NCBI GenBank assembly: GCA_900128395.1
Contig: LT649883.1
Coordinates: 1-12,035 of the forward strand
From: Stramenopiles sp. TOSAG23-2
Taxonomy: Eukaryota; Sar
Direction: 5' to 3'
Length of the DNA stretch: 12,035 nucleotides
In this document: positions 1 to 7,346 of the stretch, in pieces
Layout of the letters: every line of letters starts with the position of its first letter
Position numbering within the stretch: the first letter of the stretch is position 1
Translations under genes and position numbers: made by a program
The notes under the pieces: model-generated
What the model was told of the DNA's origin: nothing
What the model saw: only the letters and a program-made list of their open reading frames with translations
The model's database searches: none

Positions 1-584
1 ATGAAATTCATTATCATGCATGGGATCAAACAGAAAAATGTTGCTTGCAAACCTACAGCAGCAGCAAACAATGCAACTAATAATGGTCCAAAGATTCCAG
101 CTACTCTGTGCGTTCCACCAGTATATGCCATTGCTTTCCCACGCATTAATACAGGAACATTCCCAGATAAAAACGTATGTTGTGGTAAATGATATTGACA
201 AAAACCGACACCGATAATAAAATTTGAAATTAAAATAAGTCCAGGAACTTCCATCAATCCAGCGAATACAAACGCTACAACAAATAATATAAGGGAAGAT
301 AATTGTGTATTTCTTGTCCCAAATTTTTCAATTGATTTGCCAACAGGTACAGCAGCTAATAGATTTCCAATACTATTAACAGTGGCGGCAAAACCAATAA
401 ATGTGTCGGTAGAATTAAATTTAATTTTCAAAAATAATGGTACAAGCATGTTACCGCCTTGATATACCATTCCAATAATTAAAAACGGAATATAAATTTT
501 CATAAATAATTCTTTCATTGTAATTTTCAACGACGTAGTAACTTGTGGTTGTTGCTTTTCCATTTCTTTCCCCTCATCTTTCAT
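1..584 (-). CDS. Major facilitator superfamily (MFS) transporter, N-terminal part (3' end outside window)
   Basis: The minus strand is open from ATG at 584-582 to the window edge (194 complete codons), with an in-frame TAA just upstream at 593-591. A second Met (residue 8) is an alternative start. After a short hydrophilic N-terminus come hydrophobic spans at about 32-52, 62-80, 95-111, 115-130 and 160-190. MFS motif A is clear in the loop after the second span: GKSIEKFGTR, residues 82-91, matching G-x3-D/E-R/K-x-G-x-R. RGKAMAYTGGTHR (148-160), with its RG-K-A start, resembles the stretch before helix 5 in many MFS members. The protein is therefore a secondary transporter, probably in a cell membrane. 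About half the usual 400-500 residues are visible, so the substrate cannot be named. It is transcribed away from the TMEM135-like gene across a 0.9 kb gap. Confidence 0.8.
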   Translation of the reverse strand, partial: MKDEGKEMEKQQPQVTTSLKITMKELFMKIYIPFLIIGMVYQGGNMLVPLFLKIKFNSTDTFIGFAATVNSIGNLLAAVPVGKSIEKFGTRNTQLSSLILFVVAFVFAGLMEVPGLILISNFIIGVGFCQYHLPQHTFLSGNVPVLMRGKAMAYTGGTHRVAGIFGPLLVALFAAAVGLQATFFCLIPCMIMNF

Positions 585-652
585 CTTTATTTAATTAATG
601 TATCGTTTACTATTATTACCTGTTATAGTCTAGTCTAGTAATACTTATAAGG

Positions 653-682
653 TTCTATAATATCTATATATATATTATAGAA
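653..682. repeat. Short perfect inverted repeat (hairpin)
   Basis: The arms TTCTATAATAT (653-663) and ATATTATAGAA (672-682) are exact reverse complements, 11 bp each, around an 8-nt TA-rich spacer. It lies about 70 nt upstream of the MFS gene start, in its probable promoter or 5' UTR. Because the arms are almost entirely A/T, chance is a real alternative. Confidence 0.4.
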
Positions 683-788
683 TCTGGACTTTGTTAACGA
701 ACTACTTCATATATCGTTTTATGTATATCTTATCATTATTTGAATTGAATGAGAAGGAGCAAAAGGAGCACAAAAATGGAAGGAGAAG

Positions 789-1025
789 TTAGATTTACCT
801 TAACCTATTAGGAAAAGGTAACTGAGAATATATGGCACATATTAAAATATAAATAAGATTAAGTACTATTTATATCCTAAATAGGTATACAATATCGTGC
901 TACACAAAAACACATGATTTTTTGACCTATTTAGTATATAAATAAGACTTAATGTTATTAATATTTTAATTTGTGCCACATCATCCTCAGTAAACTTTTC
1001 CTATACCTGGTATAGGTTTATCTAA
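789..1025. mobile_element. MITE-like fold-back element with ~100 bp inverted arms
   Basis: The left arm (about 789-886) and right arm (about 925-1025) are imperfect reverse complements across their full length, with a loop of about 38 nt (887-924). Both ends begin TTAGAT..ACCT when read inward. The inner parts share blocks such as TAGGAAAAG, ACTGAG, GGCAC, ATTAAAATAT and AAATAGGT. By hand alignment I count about 10 mismatches and one indel over the inner ~79 bp, with more indels near the ends. There is no coding capacity, as expected of a non-autonomous miniature inverted-repeat element. TA dinucleotides at both ends could be a TA target duplication (Tc1/mariner-like), but that is inference. 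It sits between two divergent promoters and could affect either gene. Confidence 0.6.
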
Positions 1026-1263
1026 ATTACTGCATAAAAAGAGTGCGTCTTACGCCACGTGATTAATTGATGATGAGCACATTTATGAGCTACAGTACAA
1101 ATGTACGTATACCAGCCCGCCACAGGTAATCTGGTAATGTTAATGTTGTGTATATATAATAACCAAAAAAAAATAATAACCTCCAAACCAATCTAGCACT
1201 CTTCTTAGATTTATTAATGATGAATTTATATTTATATTATGATCTAATTTAAATTAGATACAA

Positions 1264-1353
1264 TATATATCATTGATGATAATAGTAAAAAGTGAAGAAA
1301 ATACTGTTATCGTTCTATAGCATTGTACTAATTGTATACATCAATGATATATA
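1264..1353. repeat. Inverted repeat with 15-bp perfect arms
   Basis: TATATATCATTGATG at 1264-1278 is the exact reverse complement of CATCAATGATATATA at 1339-1353. Inside it, GATAATAGTA (about 1278-1287) pairs with TACTGTTATC at 9 of 10 positions, so a longer cruciform is possible. It lies 160-250 nt before the TMEM135-like start codon. It could be a degraded second fold-back element or a regulatory hairpin. Confidence 0.4.
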
Positions 1354-1512
1354 ACATTATCAACGTATATATCGTTTGTCAATGAAATTAGTTCACAATT
1401 GATCGTATTATTAATTATATAGAAAATTAAAGATATTGTTATTATTATTACATATATATATAACCCAAGTCACTAAATTAATTTACTTCATATACTATAA
1501 GTTAGAACCAAC

Positions 1513-2877
1513 ATGGAAAATGATACAACAACAATAAAAAAAAAACGCCATAGGTTAGAGTTAAACAATTTATTATATACGGTTGTAAAATCAGGTGTAC
1601 TAGGATTTGCCGGTACATTCTATGTGAAAATGGCAGTCAATGTAGTCTTACGAGTATTACCATCTGTTGGACAATTAGTAATGTTAAATAAACGTGCATG
1701 GTCACGATTTTTTCCAAAATTATTTGAAGATTGTTTACCTATTGGGATTGCTTTTGGTGTTATTATGGGTGTCGTACAAGGTATAATGAAAATATTCAAA
1801 AGTATGGATCTTGGAACATTAGAAAACTATCGAGCTGCGATGGCCATTATCATTGCATCACCTACGTTCTTCTTAATACCAGCATCATGGACAGAATGGT
1901 TTTCAACTGTTGCATTTTTAAGAGCAATTGAAGTCGGTGCAAAACGTGGTGTAGAAACTGGATATCTTCCAGAAGTTCCAAATAGTGAATTATTAGTCAT
2001 GATACCTGGTTCAATTGGCGTTGTCTTAGCATTTGTATATTGGCCATTATCAATGGGAAATGGGTATTTATCTTTTTTCAATCAATTTTTTCAACAGAAA
2101 GAAGGTATTGTTCAATTTAGACGTGTAATGCTTGGTCAAAATGTCAATGCAGAATTAATGGATCTAGTTCGAAAAACTGGTCAATATCCATATTTAAATG
2201 CACCACCATATCCTAGAGCATTAGTTACATATAGAATGTATGATCAAGGTAGACGAAATGTATGGCAAGAATTGATGCATCCATCGATGAGTTATCCTAC
2301 GTTCATTGCATATTATTTCATGAAAGGTTGGGTACAAGCATTGGGATATTATTTCACAATTTTTTTATTACCAGCATTAGCATTTGATCCAATGAAATTG
2401 ATCAGAAATCCATTAGGATGGCTACAAAAATTATTACCTGATTTGAATCAAGCTGCTTTGTTTTTAACTTCATATTGTACATTTGCATTTAATTCAGTGC
2501 CATTCTCACGATTTTTAGGGATAAATATGACAAATTTAGGATTAACTGGTGGTGTAATTGCAAGTGTGATAGCTGGTATTGCTGGTGGTATTGCTATTTT
2601 AATAGAAAGTCCATGGAGAAGACTTGAAGTGGCACAATTTGTATTACAAAAAGGTATGGTATCTGCATGGGAACGTTTTTATAAATATAAAGTATCAGAA
2701 AAAACTTTACAAAGATTATATTTTGTATTGTTTACATGCAGTACATCATATTTAGTACATGCATATACAAATTATCCACAAAATGTTAGACGATTATATA
2801 GAACATTATTTGGCGCTTTAGTTGATGATGGTATAGAGAAGAAGAAAGAGATGAAGAGGAAGCGAAAGAAACATTGA
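1513..2877 (+). CDS. TMEM135-like multi-pass membrane protein (probably peroxisomal)
   Basis: The 454-residue product, close to the ~458 residues of animal TMEM135, is an intronless polytopic membrane protein with two related halves. Half A (about 20-195) contains FEDCLPIGIAFG (71-82), AMAIIIASPTFFLIP (109-123), then FLRAIEVGAKRGVETGYLPEVP (positions 135-156). Half B (about 262-434) contains LLPDLNQAALFLTSYCTFAF (307-326), GVIASVIAGIAGGIAILIES (347-366) and RRLEVAQFVLQKG (369-381). The layout of an E/D-containing helix, a Gly/Ala-rich helix and an amphipathic RxxE segment is what I recognise from TMEM135 and its fungal and protist relatives. HPSM at 256-259 resembles the HP motif that opens the repeat in those relatives. 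Animal TMEM135 (PMP52) is linked to peroxisomes, lipid and cholesterol handling and mitochondrial dynamics; function here is inferred. The Lys-rich C-terminus (443-453) is probably cytosolic. The start context CAACATGG is favourable, and AATAAA overlaps the stop codon. Confidence 0.65.
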   Translation: MENDTTTIKKKRHRLELNNLLYTVVKSGVLGFAGTFYVKMAVNVVLRVLPSVGQLVMLNKRAWSRFFPKLFEDCLPIGIAFGVIMGVVQGIMKIFKSMDLGTLENYRAAMAIIIASPTFFLIPASWTEWFSTVAFLRAIEVGAKRGVETGYLPEVPNSELLVMIPGSIGVVLAFVYWPLSMGNGYLSFFNQFFQQKEGIVQFRRVMLGQNVNAELMDLVRKTGQYPYLNAPPYPRALVTYRMYDQGRRNVWQELMHPSMSYPTFIAYYFMKGWVQALGYYFTIFLLPALAFDPMKLIRNPLGWLQKLLPDLNQAALFLTSYCTFAFNSVPFSRFLGINMTNLGLTGGVIASVIAGIAGGIAILIESPWRRLEVAQFVLQKGMVSAWERFYKYKVSEKTLQRLYFVLFTCSTSYLVHAYTNYPQNVRRLYRTLFGALVDDGIEKKKEMKRKRKKH

Positions 2878-3234
2878 ATAAAATAAATGTGTCTTGTGTG
2901 TGTGTGATGTGTGTGTGCCTGGTGTGCTCGCGCGAGACGAAACCCCTACCTTACAGTACAGGACAGGAGAAAGTATATTACACACATATATATATATAAA
3001 ATTATTATTCATCATAAAATAATAATACTACAATATTATTTTTAATTTATAAATAAATAAAAATATCAATATAATCTATATAGCCTATACATCATATATA
3101 ATAACTAAATTGACAACACAATTAAATCGTAGCATTTTCCAACGGTGTGTATAGAATACATCATAGTTAAAAAGGGTACATACATATATAAAATCACTGC
3201 ATGAACGTACAACATATATATATAAATTTTTTTA
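2878..3234. other. Intergenic region with TG-rich tract; 3' UTR and next promoter
   Basis: Overlapping AATAAA-like hexamers directly follow the TMEM135-like stop (about 2877-2887). Next comes a (TG)n-rich tract (about 2888-2926), then a perfect 10-nt palindrome CTCGCGCGAG (2927-2936), unusually CpG-rich for this locus. The rest is TA-rich. A TATA-like run at about 3212-3225 ends roughly 10 nt before the NSUN2-like start. No coding sequence was seen. Confidence 0.5.
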
Positions 3235-4932
3235 ATGGCTACAATTACTACCACAACTTCTTTATTTGAACAATATTATGCAAAAATTAATTTATTTAAT
3301 AACATAAATGATGAAGATAATGCAAAAAAGGAATGGGAAAATGCAGTTGAAATATTAAAAACACCGTTACCTGTATCATTTCGATGGAATTCTGCAATCG
3401 ATTTTCAAGATAAAGTTAATAATCAAAAATATAAATGTAAAAGACCATTATTAGAAAATAATATTCGATATAAAGAACTAGATTTCGTGGACGCATGGGA
3501 GTTGAATGTTGATGCAAAATCCTTACAAAATGATATAGATAAGAAAAAAGCTTTCCGTTGGATTGTTGCACAAACTCGTAGTGGCGTTATTAGTCGACAG
3601 GAAGTTGCATCGATGATTCCTGTATCTTTATTAAATATTGAAAAAAATCACCGTGTATTAGATTTATGCGCAAGTCCGGGTTCCAAGACCAGACAAGCAC
3701 TTGAAAATTTATGTCATTCGATTGCTATCAAAAATGATGATTTAGGTATTGTTATTGCGAATGATGTAAATTTAAAACGTTCATTTATCATTGCAAATAG
3801 ATGTAATGTATTAGGTTTACATACACAACGGTTATGTGTAACAAATCATAAAGCTCAAAGTTTTCCAAATATTTCAATCAAAGCTAGTAATAACAACAAC
3901 CACCACAACAATAATGATGATGATGATGATGATGAATATAATAATCAAATTGATGGTCAATACGATCGTATTGTATGTGATGTTCCATGCAGTGGTGATG
4001 GAACTTTACGAAAAGATCCAATAATTTGGCAACGTTGGCATCCTGAATTTAGTATGGAGTTACATCCATTACAAATACAAATTGCAATGCGTGGATTATC
4101 ATTATTAAAGGTTGGTGGTATTATGGCATATTCAACTTGTACATTTAATCCAATAGAAAATGAAGCAGTTGTATCTGAATTATTACGCCGTTGTGGTAAT
4201 AGTGTTAAAATAATCAAATGTGAATTAAATGGATTTAAAGTTGGATCTGGAATATCATCCTGGCCTGTATATGATGATGAAATGAATGAATGGACATTAG
4301 ATGGTTTTAAAGAATCATTGAAAAAACAGAAAGAAATGAAAAAAAATAATAACATTCATCAAATGTATAAACTTCCACCTATATTACCAACAATGTTTCC
4401 ATCAAATCAAAAAAAATTGTCAAGATGCTTAAGAATTTTTCCGCATTATAATAATACTGGTGGTTTCTTTGTTTGTTTATTAAAGAAAGTGAATCCATTA
4501 AAAATAATACGTAAGAAACAAGGAAAAAAGAAGGTAGCATCATCATCATCATCATCAATAATGTACAAACAAGAAATGGAACGTATACGTAAACAATCAC
4601 GTTTACGAAATGGACAAATATACCATGAGGTACCATTAAATCAAAGAAAAGCAATTTTAAAGCAATTTAATACAAATATTACACGTAGGGCAAAAATGTA
4701 CAGTCGCAGTTCAACATTTAAACAAATATTTTTAACTTCTAGTGGATTATCAAATTTTTGTTTTAATTCACCTGGTTCAGATCGTTTACATGTAGTAAAT
4801 GCTGGAACATTAGTATTCCAAAAAAAAAGAAATAGAAGAAATCAACAAGACTTGAATAGTGCTAAGGATGAAGATGATTATTATGAACCATATAAAAAAT
4901 TGAGAAAGCGTGTAAAAAAAGTGTTGTTGTAA
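3235..4932 (+). CDS. NSUN2/Trm4-like tRNA (cytosine-5-)-methyltransferase
   Basis: This 565-residue product is an RNA m5C methyltransferase of the NOL1/NOP2/Sun family, closest in motifs to NSUN2/Trm4. That enzyme transfers methyl from S-adenosylmethionine to cytosine C5 in tRNAs, usually in the nucleus. PLPVSFRWN (44-52) matches the N-terminal family signature. The SAM-binding motif I is LDLCASPGSKT (142-152). Motif IV is CDVPCSGDGT (248-257), where C252 is the product-release cysteine. Motif VI is YSTCTFNPIENEA (299-311), where C302 is the expected nucleophile, so the catalytic set is intact. RLHVVNAGTLVF (517-528) matches the conserved NSUN2 C-terminal domain start. Family members are often ~650-770 residues, so this one is on the short side. 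Low-complexity insertions occur at 219-234 (Asn/His then six Asp, encoded by GAT repeats) and 436-441 (six Ser, all TCA). The basic tail KKLRKRVKKVLL (554-565) could be a nuclear localisation signal. No intron is visible. Confidence 0.9.
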   Translation: MATITTTTSLFEQYYAKINLFNNINDEDNAKKEWENAVEILKTPLPVSFRWNSAIDFQDKVNNQKYKCKRPLLENNIRYKELDFVDAWELNVDAKSLQNDIDKKKAFRWIVAQTRSGVISRQEVASMIPVSLLNIEKNHRVLDLCASPGSKTRQALENLCHSIAIKNDDLGIVIANDVNLKRSFIIANRCNVLGLHTQRLCVTNHKAQSFPNISIKASNNNNHHNNNDDDDDDEYNNQIDGQYDRIVCDVPCSGDGTLRKDPIIWQRWHPEFSMELHPLQIQIAMRGLSLLKVGGIMAYSTCTFNPIENEAVVSELLRRCGNSVKIIKCELNGFKVGSGISSWPVYDDEMNEWTLDGFKESLKKQKEMKKNNNIHQMYKLPPILPTMFPSNQKKLSRCLRIFPHYNNTGGFFVCLLKKVNPLKIIRKKQGKKKVASSSSSSIMYKQEMERIRKQSRLRNGQIYHEVPLNQRKAILKQFNTNITRRAKMYSRSSTFKQIFLTSSGLSNFCFNSPGSDRLHVVNAGTLVFQKKRNRRNQQDLNSAKDEDDYYEPYKKLRKRVKKVLL

Positions 4933-5106
4933 AAAAGCAAAAAAGATAAAAAAATAAATATATTTTAGTTTTTGTAACTCTAAGAGTATGCATATACAAT
5001 AATACCTCCTCTCTATAGTCGAGTGCCTTGACACTTTTGCTTCACCTCCTCTTGGTAAAAAATAGATTTGCAGATTACAGAGCATATCATACATTTATAT
5101 TATATT

Positions 5107-6639
5107 TTACAGTTTACTTTTTTGTTGTTGTTTTTTTACAATTTCAAACATTACACAATGTTTCAATGCATTTACGAATGTTTCCACTGCAGTAAAATGT
5201 GGAGGTGAACTTTCAGGTTTTAAAGCAGGGATAAACGATCGTACACACTGGTGCACACCTTTTAATGTAGGGCCAAATCTTTCCATGCTACCATTGCCAC
5301 GTAAATCCATTGCTTGGCACCCAATAATAGCACTTAAAGCTGTACATCTGAAGCCAAGCTCAACCATGTTGGATAATCTTCGTGCTGATAAATTAGCCAT
5401 ATTCATTCGGTCTTCAATGCCTTCAGCTTGTGTTGCTGATGGTGTTTCCGCACTTACAGGTTGAATTAGTGTCTTTGCTTCTGTGCACATTCCTTGCAAT
5501 GTCCATGCTAATTCAGACAATCCGTTGGAGAAAAAAGATTTTTCATTTACTAGTGGTTCCAGTCCGGCTGTTAAACCTGTTTCAGATGCCTGTAACATTT
5601 TCATTGAACGCTCAGTTTGTGCAGTTAAAACTGGTGCAAGTGCAATTCTTACATAATCCAATGCTGATGATATGGCTTGCATATCAAAATGTCCAGATGT
5701 TATCAACATATTATGTTTTGGCATTGATAACGGATTCTGCTGGTGTGCATTTAACTCAATGTTTATTTGCATTTTACAAAAATCAAAAATATCATACGCA
5801 GCACCAATAATAACTGCACAAGATCGAAATGAAAGAGGCTCTTGCAAATGTCGTGGCTCTGTTTTAAATATTTTAGACCCGCTTAAACAATAATTAAGTA
5901 TTTCCAATGCCCTACGATAACCTTTATAGGGACGCACAGAGCTTGATATAGGGTAATACGGGGATGGATTTGCTGCAAAACCTTCAATATCAATAGCAGC
6001 AACAACACAAAGTTCGTTAAGTAAATTTTTTGCATCAAAAATGGCAACAGCTGCTGCCGCAGTAGCAATAGAACTTTGTGCAATTAATGGCAAACCTTCA
6101 GCTACGCCAACTTTATCGCCATCTAATAAATCTAATACTAGCAAAGGCAATTGTGCAACATCACCAACACCAGTTCCTCCATACATGGGTATTCCTTTTA
6201 ACGGTGGTCCACTGCATAGTCGCTCTGCAAATTTAATTGCTAATTCTGAACGTATCATAGTTCTTCCTGCTGCTATAGAATTTATTAGGCAAATTGTAGA
6301 AGCACGAGTAACATCTTGTGGTAAAAATGCACCTTGTGCTGTTACATGGTCATGTATCATACGGTTGTTAAATTGTATCATTTCCTCCCTTGGTACGCGC
6401 CGTGTTTTTCTTGAACCAACACCTACCGACAAACCATAAACTGGCCCACCTTTCGCTGTTACAATGCTTGCAAACTCCCGGCCTTTTTTCATATTTTTCA
6501 AAGCTTGTGCAGCAAATGATATGCGCAACCTCTCATGCCTTGCCGCCTTCACCAATGTATTTATTGTTAAATCTTTCCCAGTAATTATTAAATCCATGCT
6601 ACATTGCAGCAATAATAATAATATAATACCTAAAATCAA
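5107..6639 (-). CDS. Histidine/phenylalanine ammonia-lyase family protein with altered MIO triad
   Basis: The 510-residue product has the full-length HAL/PAL/TAL fold signature. It shows VYGLSVGVGSRKTR (67-80; usually YGxNTGFG), NNRMIHDH (91-98), QEPLSFR (266-272; usually QDPYSxR), ELNAHQQNPL (295-304; usually E-x-NAATDNP), SGHFDMQ (315-321; usually SGGNFHG) and IEDRMNMANLSARRL (408-422; usually QEDHVSMG..AARKL). In active lyases the triad Ala-Ser-Gly cyclises to the electrophile MIO inside GSVGASGDLAPL. Here the aligned segment is YGGTGVGDVAQL (153-164), so the triad reads Gly157-Val158-Gly159 with the following Asp160 kept. Other active-site changes are the usual NGT to AQSS (187-190) and the usual catalytic Tyr of DPYS to Leu269; Y68, H98, R272, E295, N297 and E409 look retained. 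It is probably cytosolic and may be a pseudoenzyme or have new chemistry. The first 14 residues are a hydrophobic stretch; Met15 (6597) is where HAL proteins normally begin and may be the real start. It converges with NSUN2. Confidence 0.85.
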   Translation of the reverse strand: MILGIILLLLLQCSMDLIITGKDLTINTLVKAARHERLRISFAAQALKNMKKGREFASIVTAKGGPVYGLSVGVGSRKTRRVPREEMIQFNNRMIHDHVTAQGAFLPQDVTRASTICLINSIAAGRTMIRSELAIKFAERLCSGPPLKGIPMYGGTGVGDVAQLPLLVLDLLDGDKVGVAEGLPLIAQSSIATAAAAVAIFDAKNLLNELCVVAAIDIEGFAANPSPYYPISSSVRPYKGYRRALEILNYCLSGSKIFKTEPRHLQEPLSFRSCAVIIGAAYDIFDFCKMQINIELNAHQQNPLSMPKHNMLITSGHFDMQAISSALDYVRIALAPVLTAQTERSMKMLQASETGLTAGLEPLVNEKSFFSNGLSELAWTLQGMCTEAKTLIQPVSAETPSATQAEGIEDRMNMANLSARRLSNMVELGFRCTALSAIIGCQAMDLRGNGSMERFGPTLKGVHQCVRSFIPALKPESSPPHFTAVETFVNALKHCVMFEIVKKQQQKSKL

Positions 6640-6669
6640 TTCTTTTACACTGTTCTAATGTTTCTTTTC

Positions 6670-6677
6670 CTTTTATA
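6670..6677 (-). promoter_or_regulatory. Candidate TATA box of the ammonia-lyase-like gene
   Basis: On the minus strand this reads TATAAAAG, near the eukaryotic TATA consensus, in a locally purine-rich stretch. It lies 31 nt before the first in-frame ATG (6639) and 73 nt before Met15 (6597). With the usual ~25-30 nt TATA-to-start distance, transcription would begin at about 6640-6645, leaving almost no leader before the first ATG but about 45 nt before Met15. That mildly favours Met15. TA-rich matches are frequent here, so this is weak support. Confidence 0.35.
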
Positions 6678-6820
6678 CTTTCTCTAACTCTCTCCACTTT
6701 TATCACTTTACTTATTCCAGAAATTAAATAATATAAACAGACAACAAAACCTCCTGAAAAATCTACTACTGCAACTCCTGGAACTATAATAATACTACAA
6801 ATTACTCGTGGGAAAATATC

Positions 6821-6844
6821 TAAATCGATCCTAGGGTCGATTTA
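6821..6844. repeat. 24-nt near-perfect palindrome
   Basis: The stretch reads TAAATCGA, then TCCTAGGG, then TCGATTTA. It equals its own reverse complement except at one symmetrical pair (T6829 against G6836), and is centred on CCTAGG. It lies about 180-205 nt upstream of the ammonia-lyase-like start. It could be a dimeric transcription-factor site; nothing in the sequence identifies the factor. Confidence 0.4.
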
Positions 6845-7085
6845 AGGAACAAGGTAAAGGAAATAGCATTACAGTACTGTAGTGATGTGTTGGTGTTAAA
6901 ATGTAGATGAACACAGCATCAGTTAACCCTTTGTTTTTGATAGTAAATTGTGTATTTTATACTTCTGGTATATGAAGGAAAACATAGCTATACCTAGGAA
7001 AATATTCGCCGAATAGTAAAATGAACATAATACTGAGGAAATTAAAAGAAGCGATACCTAGTGTCAATGCATATATGTTAATAAA

Positions 7086-7346
7086 ATGAATTGGGGTAAT
7101 ACGATCAACGATGACAATACGATATCCGATGAAGGTAATATGATACTATTAAAGCAGAGTTTTCAAAGATCAAAGTATGGACTTCAAAATCTTAAATGTG
7201 CAATTCAAGAAGTGGAAATTTGTATTGACAATGTGCTCAATCTATATATACATCATATTCTGATTATATTTATATGTTTAATTATATTTTCACCGCAGTG
7301 TATGTATGTATATATATCTATATATTATCATAAAATGTGTTCATAA
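7086..7346 (+). CDS. Possible small hypothetical protein (86 aa), doubtful
   Basis: This open frame encodes a polar, somewhat helix-prone N-terminal part (residues 1-50, with repeated Leu/Ile spacing around KQSFQRSKYGLQNLKCAIQE) followed by a hydrophobic span at about 53-70 (LYIHHILIIFICLIIF). The layout resembles a small tail-anchored protein, but AT-rich DNA readily yields hydrophobic Ile/Tyr/Phe-rich frames. The C-terminal third is encoded by simple TATA/TGTA repeats. The frame is open upstream only to a TAG at 7059-7061. I recognise no family. It may be non-coding promoter DNA of nicolin-1. Confidence 0.2.
   Translation: MNWGNTINDDNTISDEGNMILLKQSFQRSKYGLQNLKCAIQEVEICIDNVLNLYIHHILIIFICLIIFSPQCMYVYISIYYHKMCS

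Larger units (their letters stand above)
585..1512. other. Divergent intergenic region with fold-back elements
   Basis: This stretch separates two divergently transcribed genes and should contain both promoters. No convincing coding sequence was seen. It is strongly AT-rich and holds a short hairpin (653-682), a long imperfect inverted repeat of MITE type (789-1025) and a second inverted repeat (1264-1353). A TA-rich TATA-like run at about 1451-1463 lies about 50 nt before the TMEM135-like start codon and is a candidate core promoter element, but such runs are common throughout this sequence. Confidence 0.6.

Noticed and set aside
1-217. Plus-strand open frames at the left edge (63 and 65 aa)
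   Set aside because: They are shadows of the minus-strand MFS gene, whose motif A and helix pattern are convincing.
3957-4355. Minus-strand 132-aa open frame inside the NSUN2-like gene
   Set aside because: It lies opposite the conserved methyltransferase motifs and shows no recognisable protein features.
4810-5094. Minus-strand 94-aa open frame across the NSUN2-like 3' end and the convergent gap
   Set aside because: It is largely Phe/Ile/Tyr-rich translation of A/T sequence and overlaps a confident gene.
6041-6439. Plus-strand 132-aa open frame within the ammonia-lyase-like gene
   Set aside because: It is antisense to a protein with clear HAL/PAL family motifs over its whole length; the long frame is a by-product of Ala/Gly-rich coding.
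6960-7062. Possible second copy of the fold-back element (shared ATACCTAGGAAAA-like and ACTGAGGAA words)
   Set aside because: Only short words match, with a ~30-nt interruption and no paired second arm, so the similarity is too weak to call.
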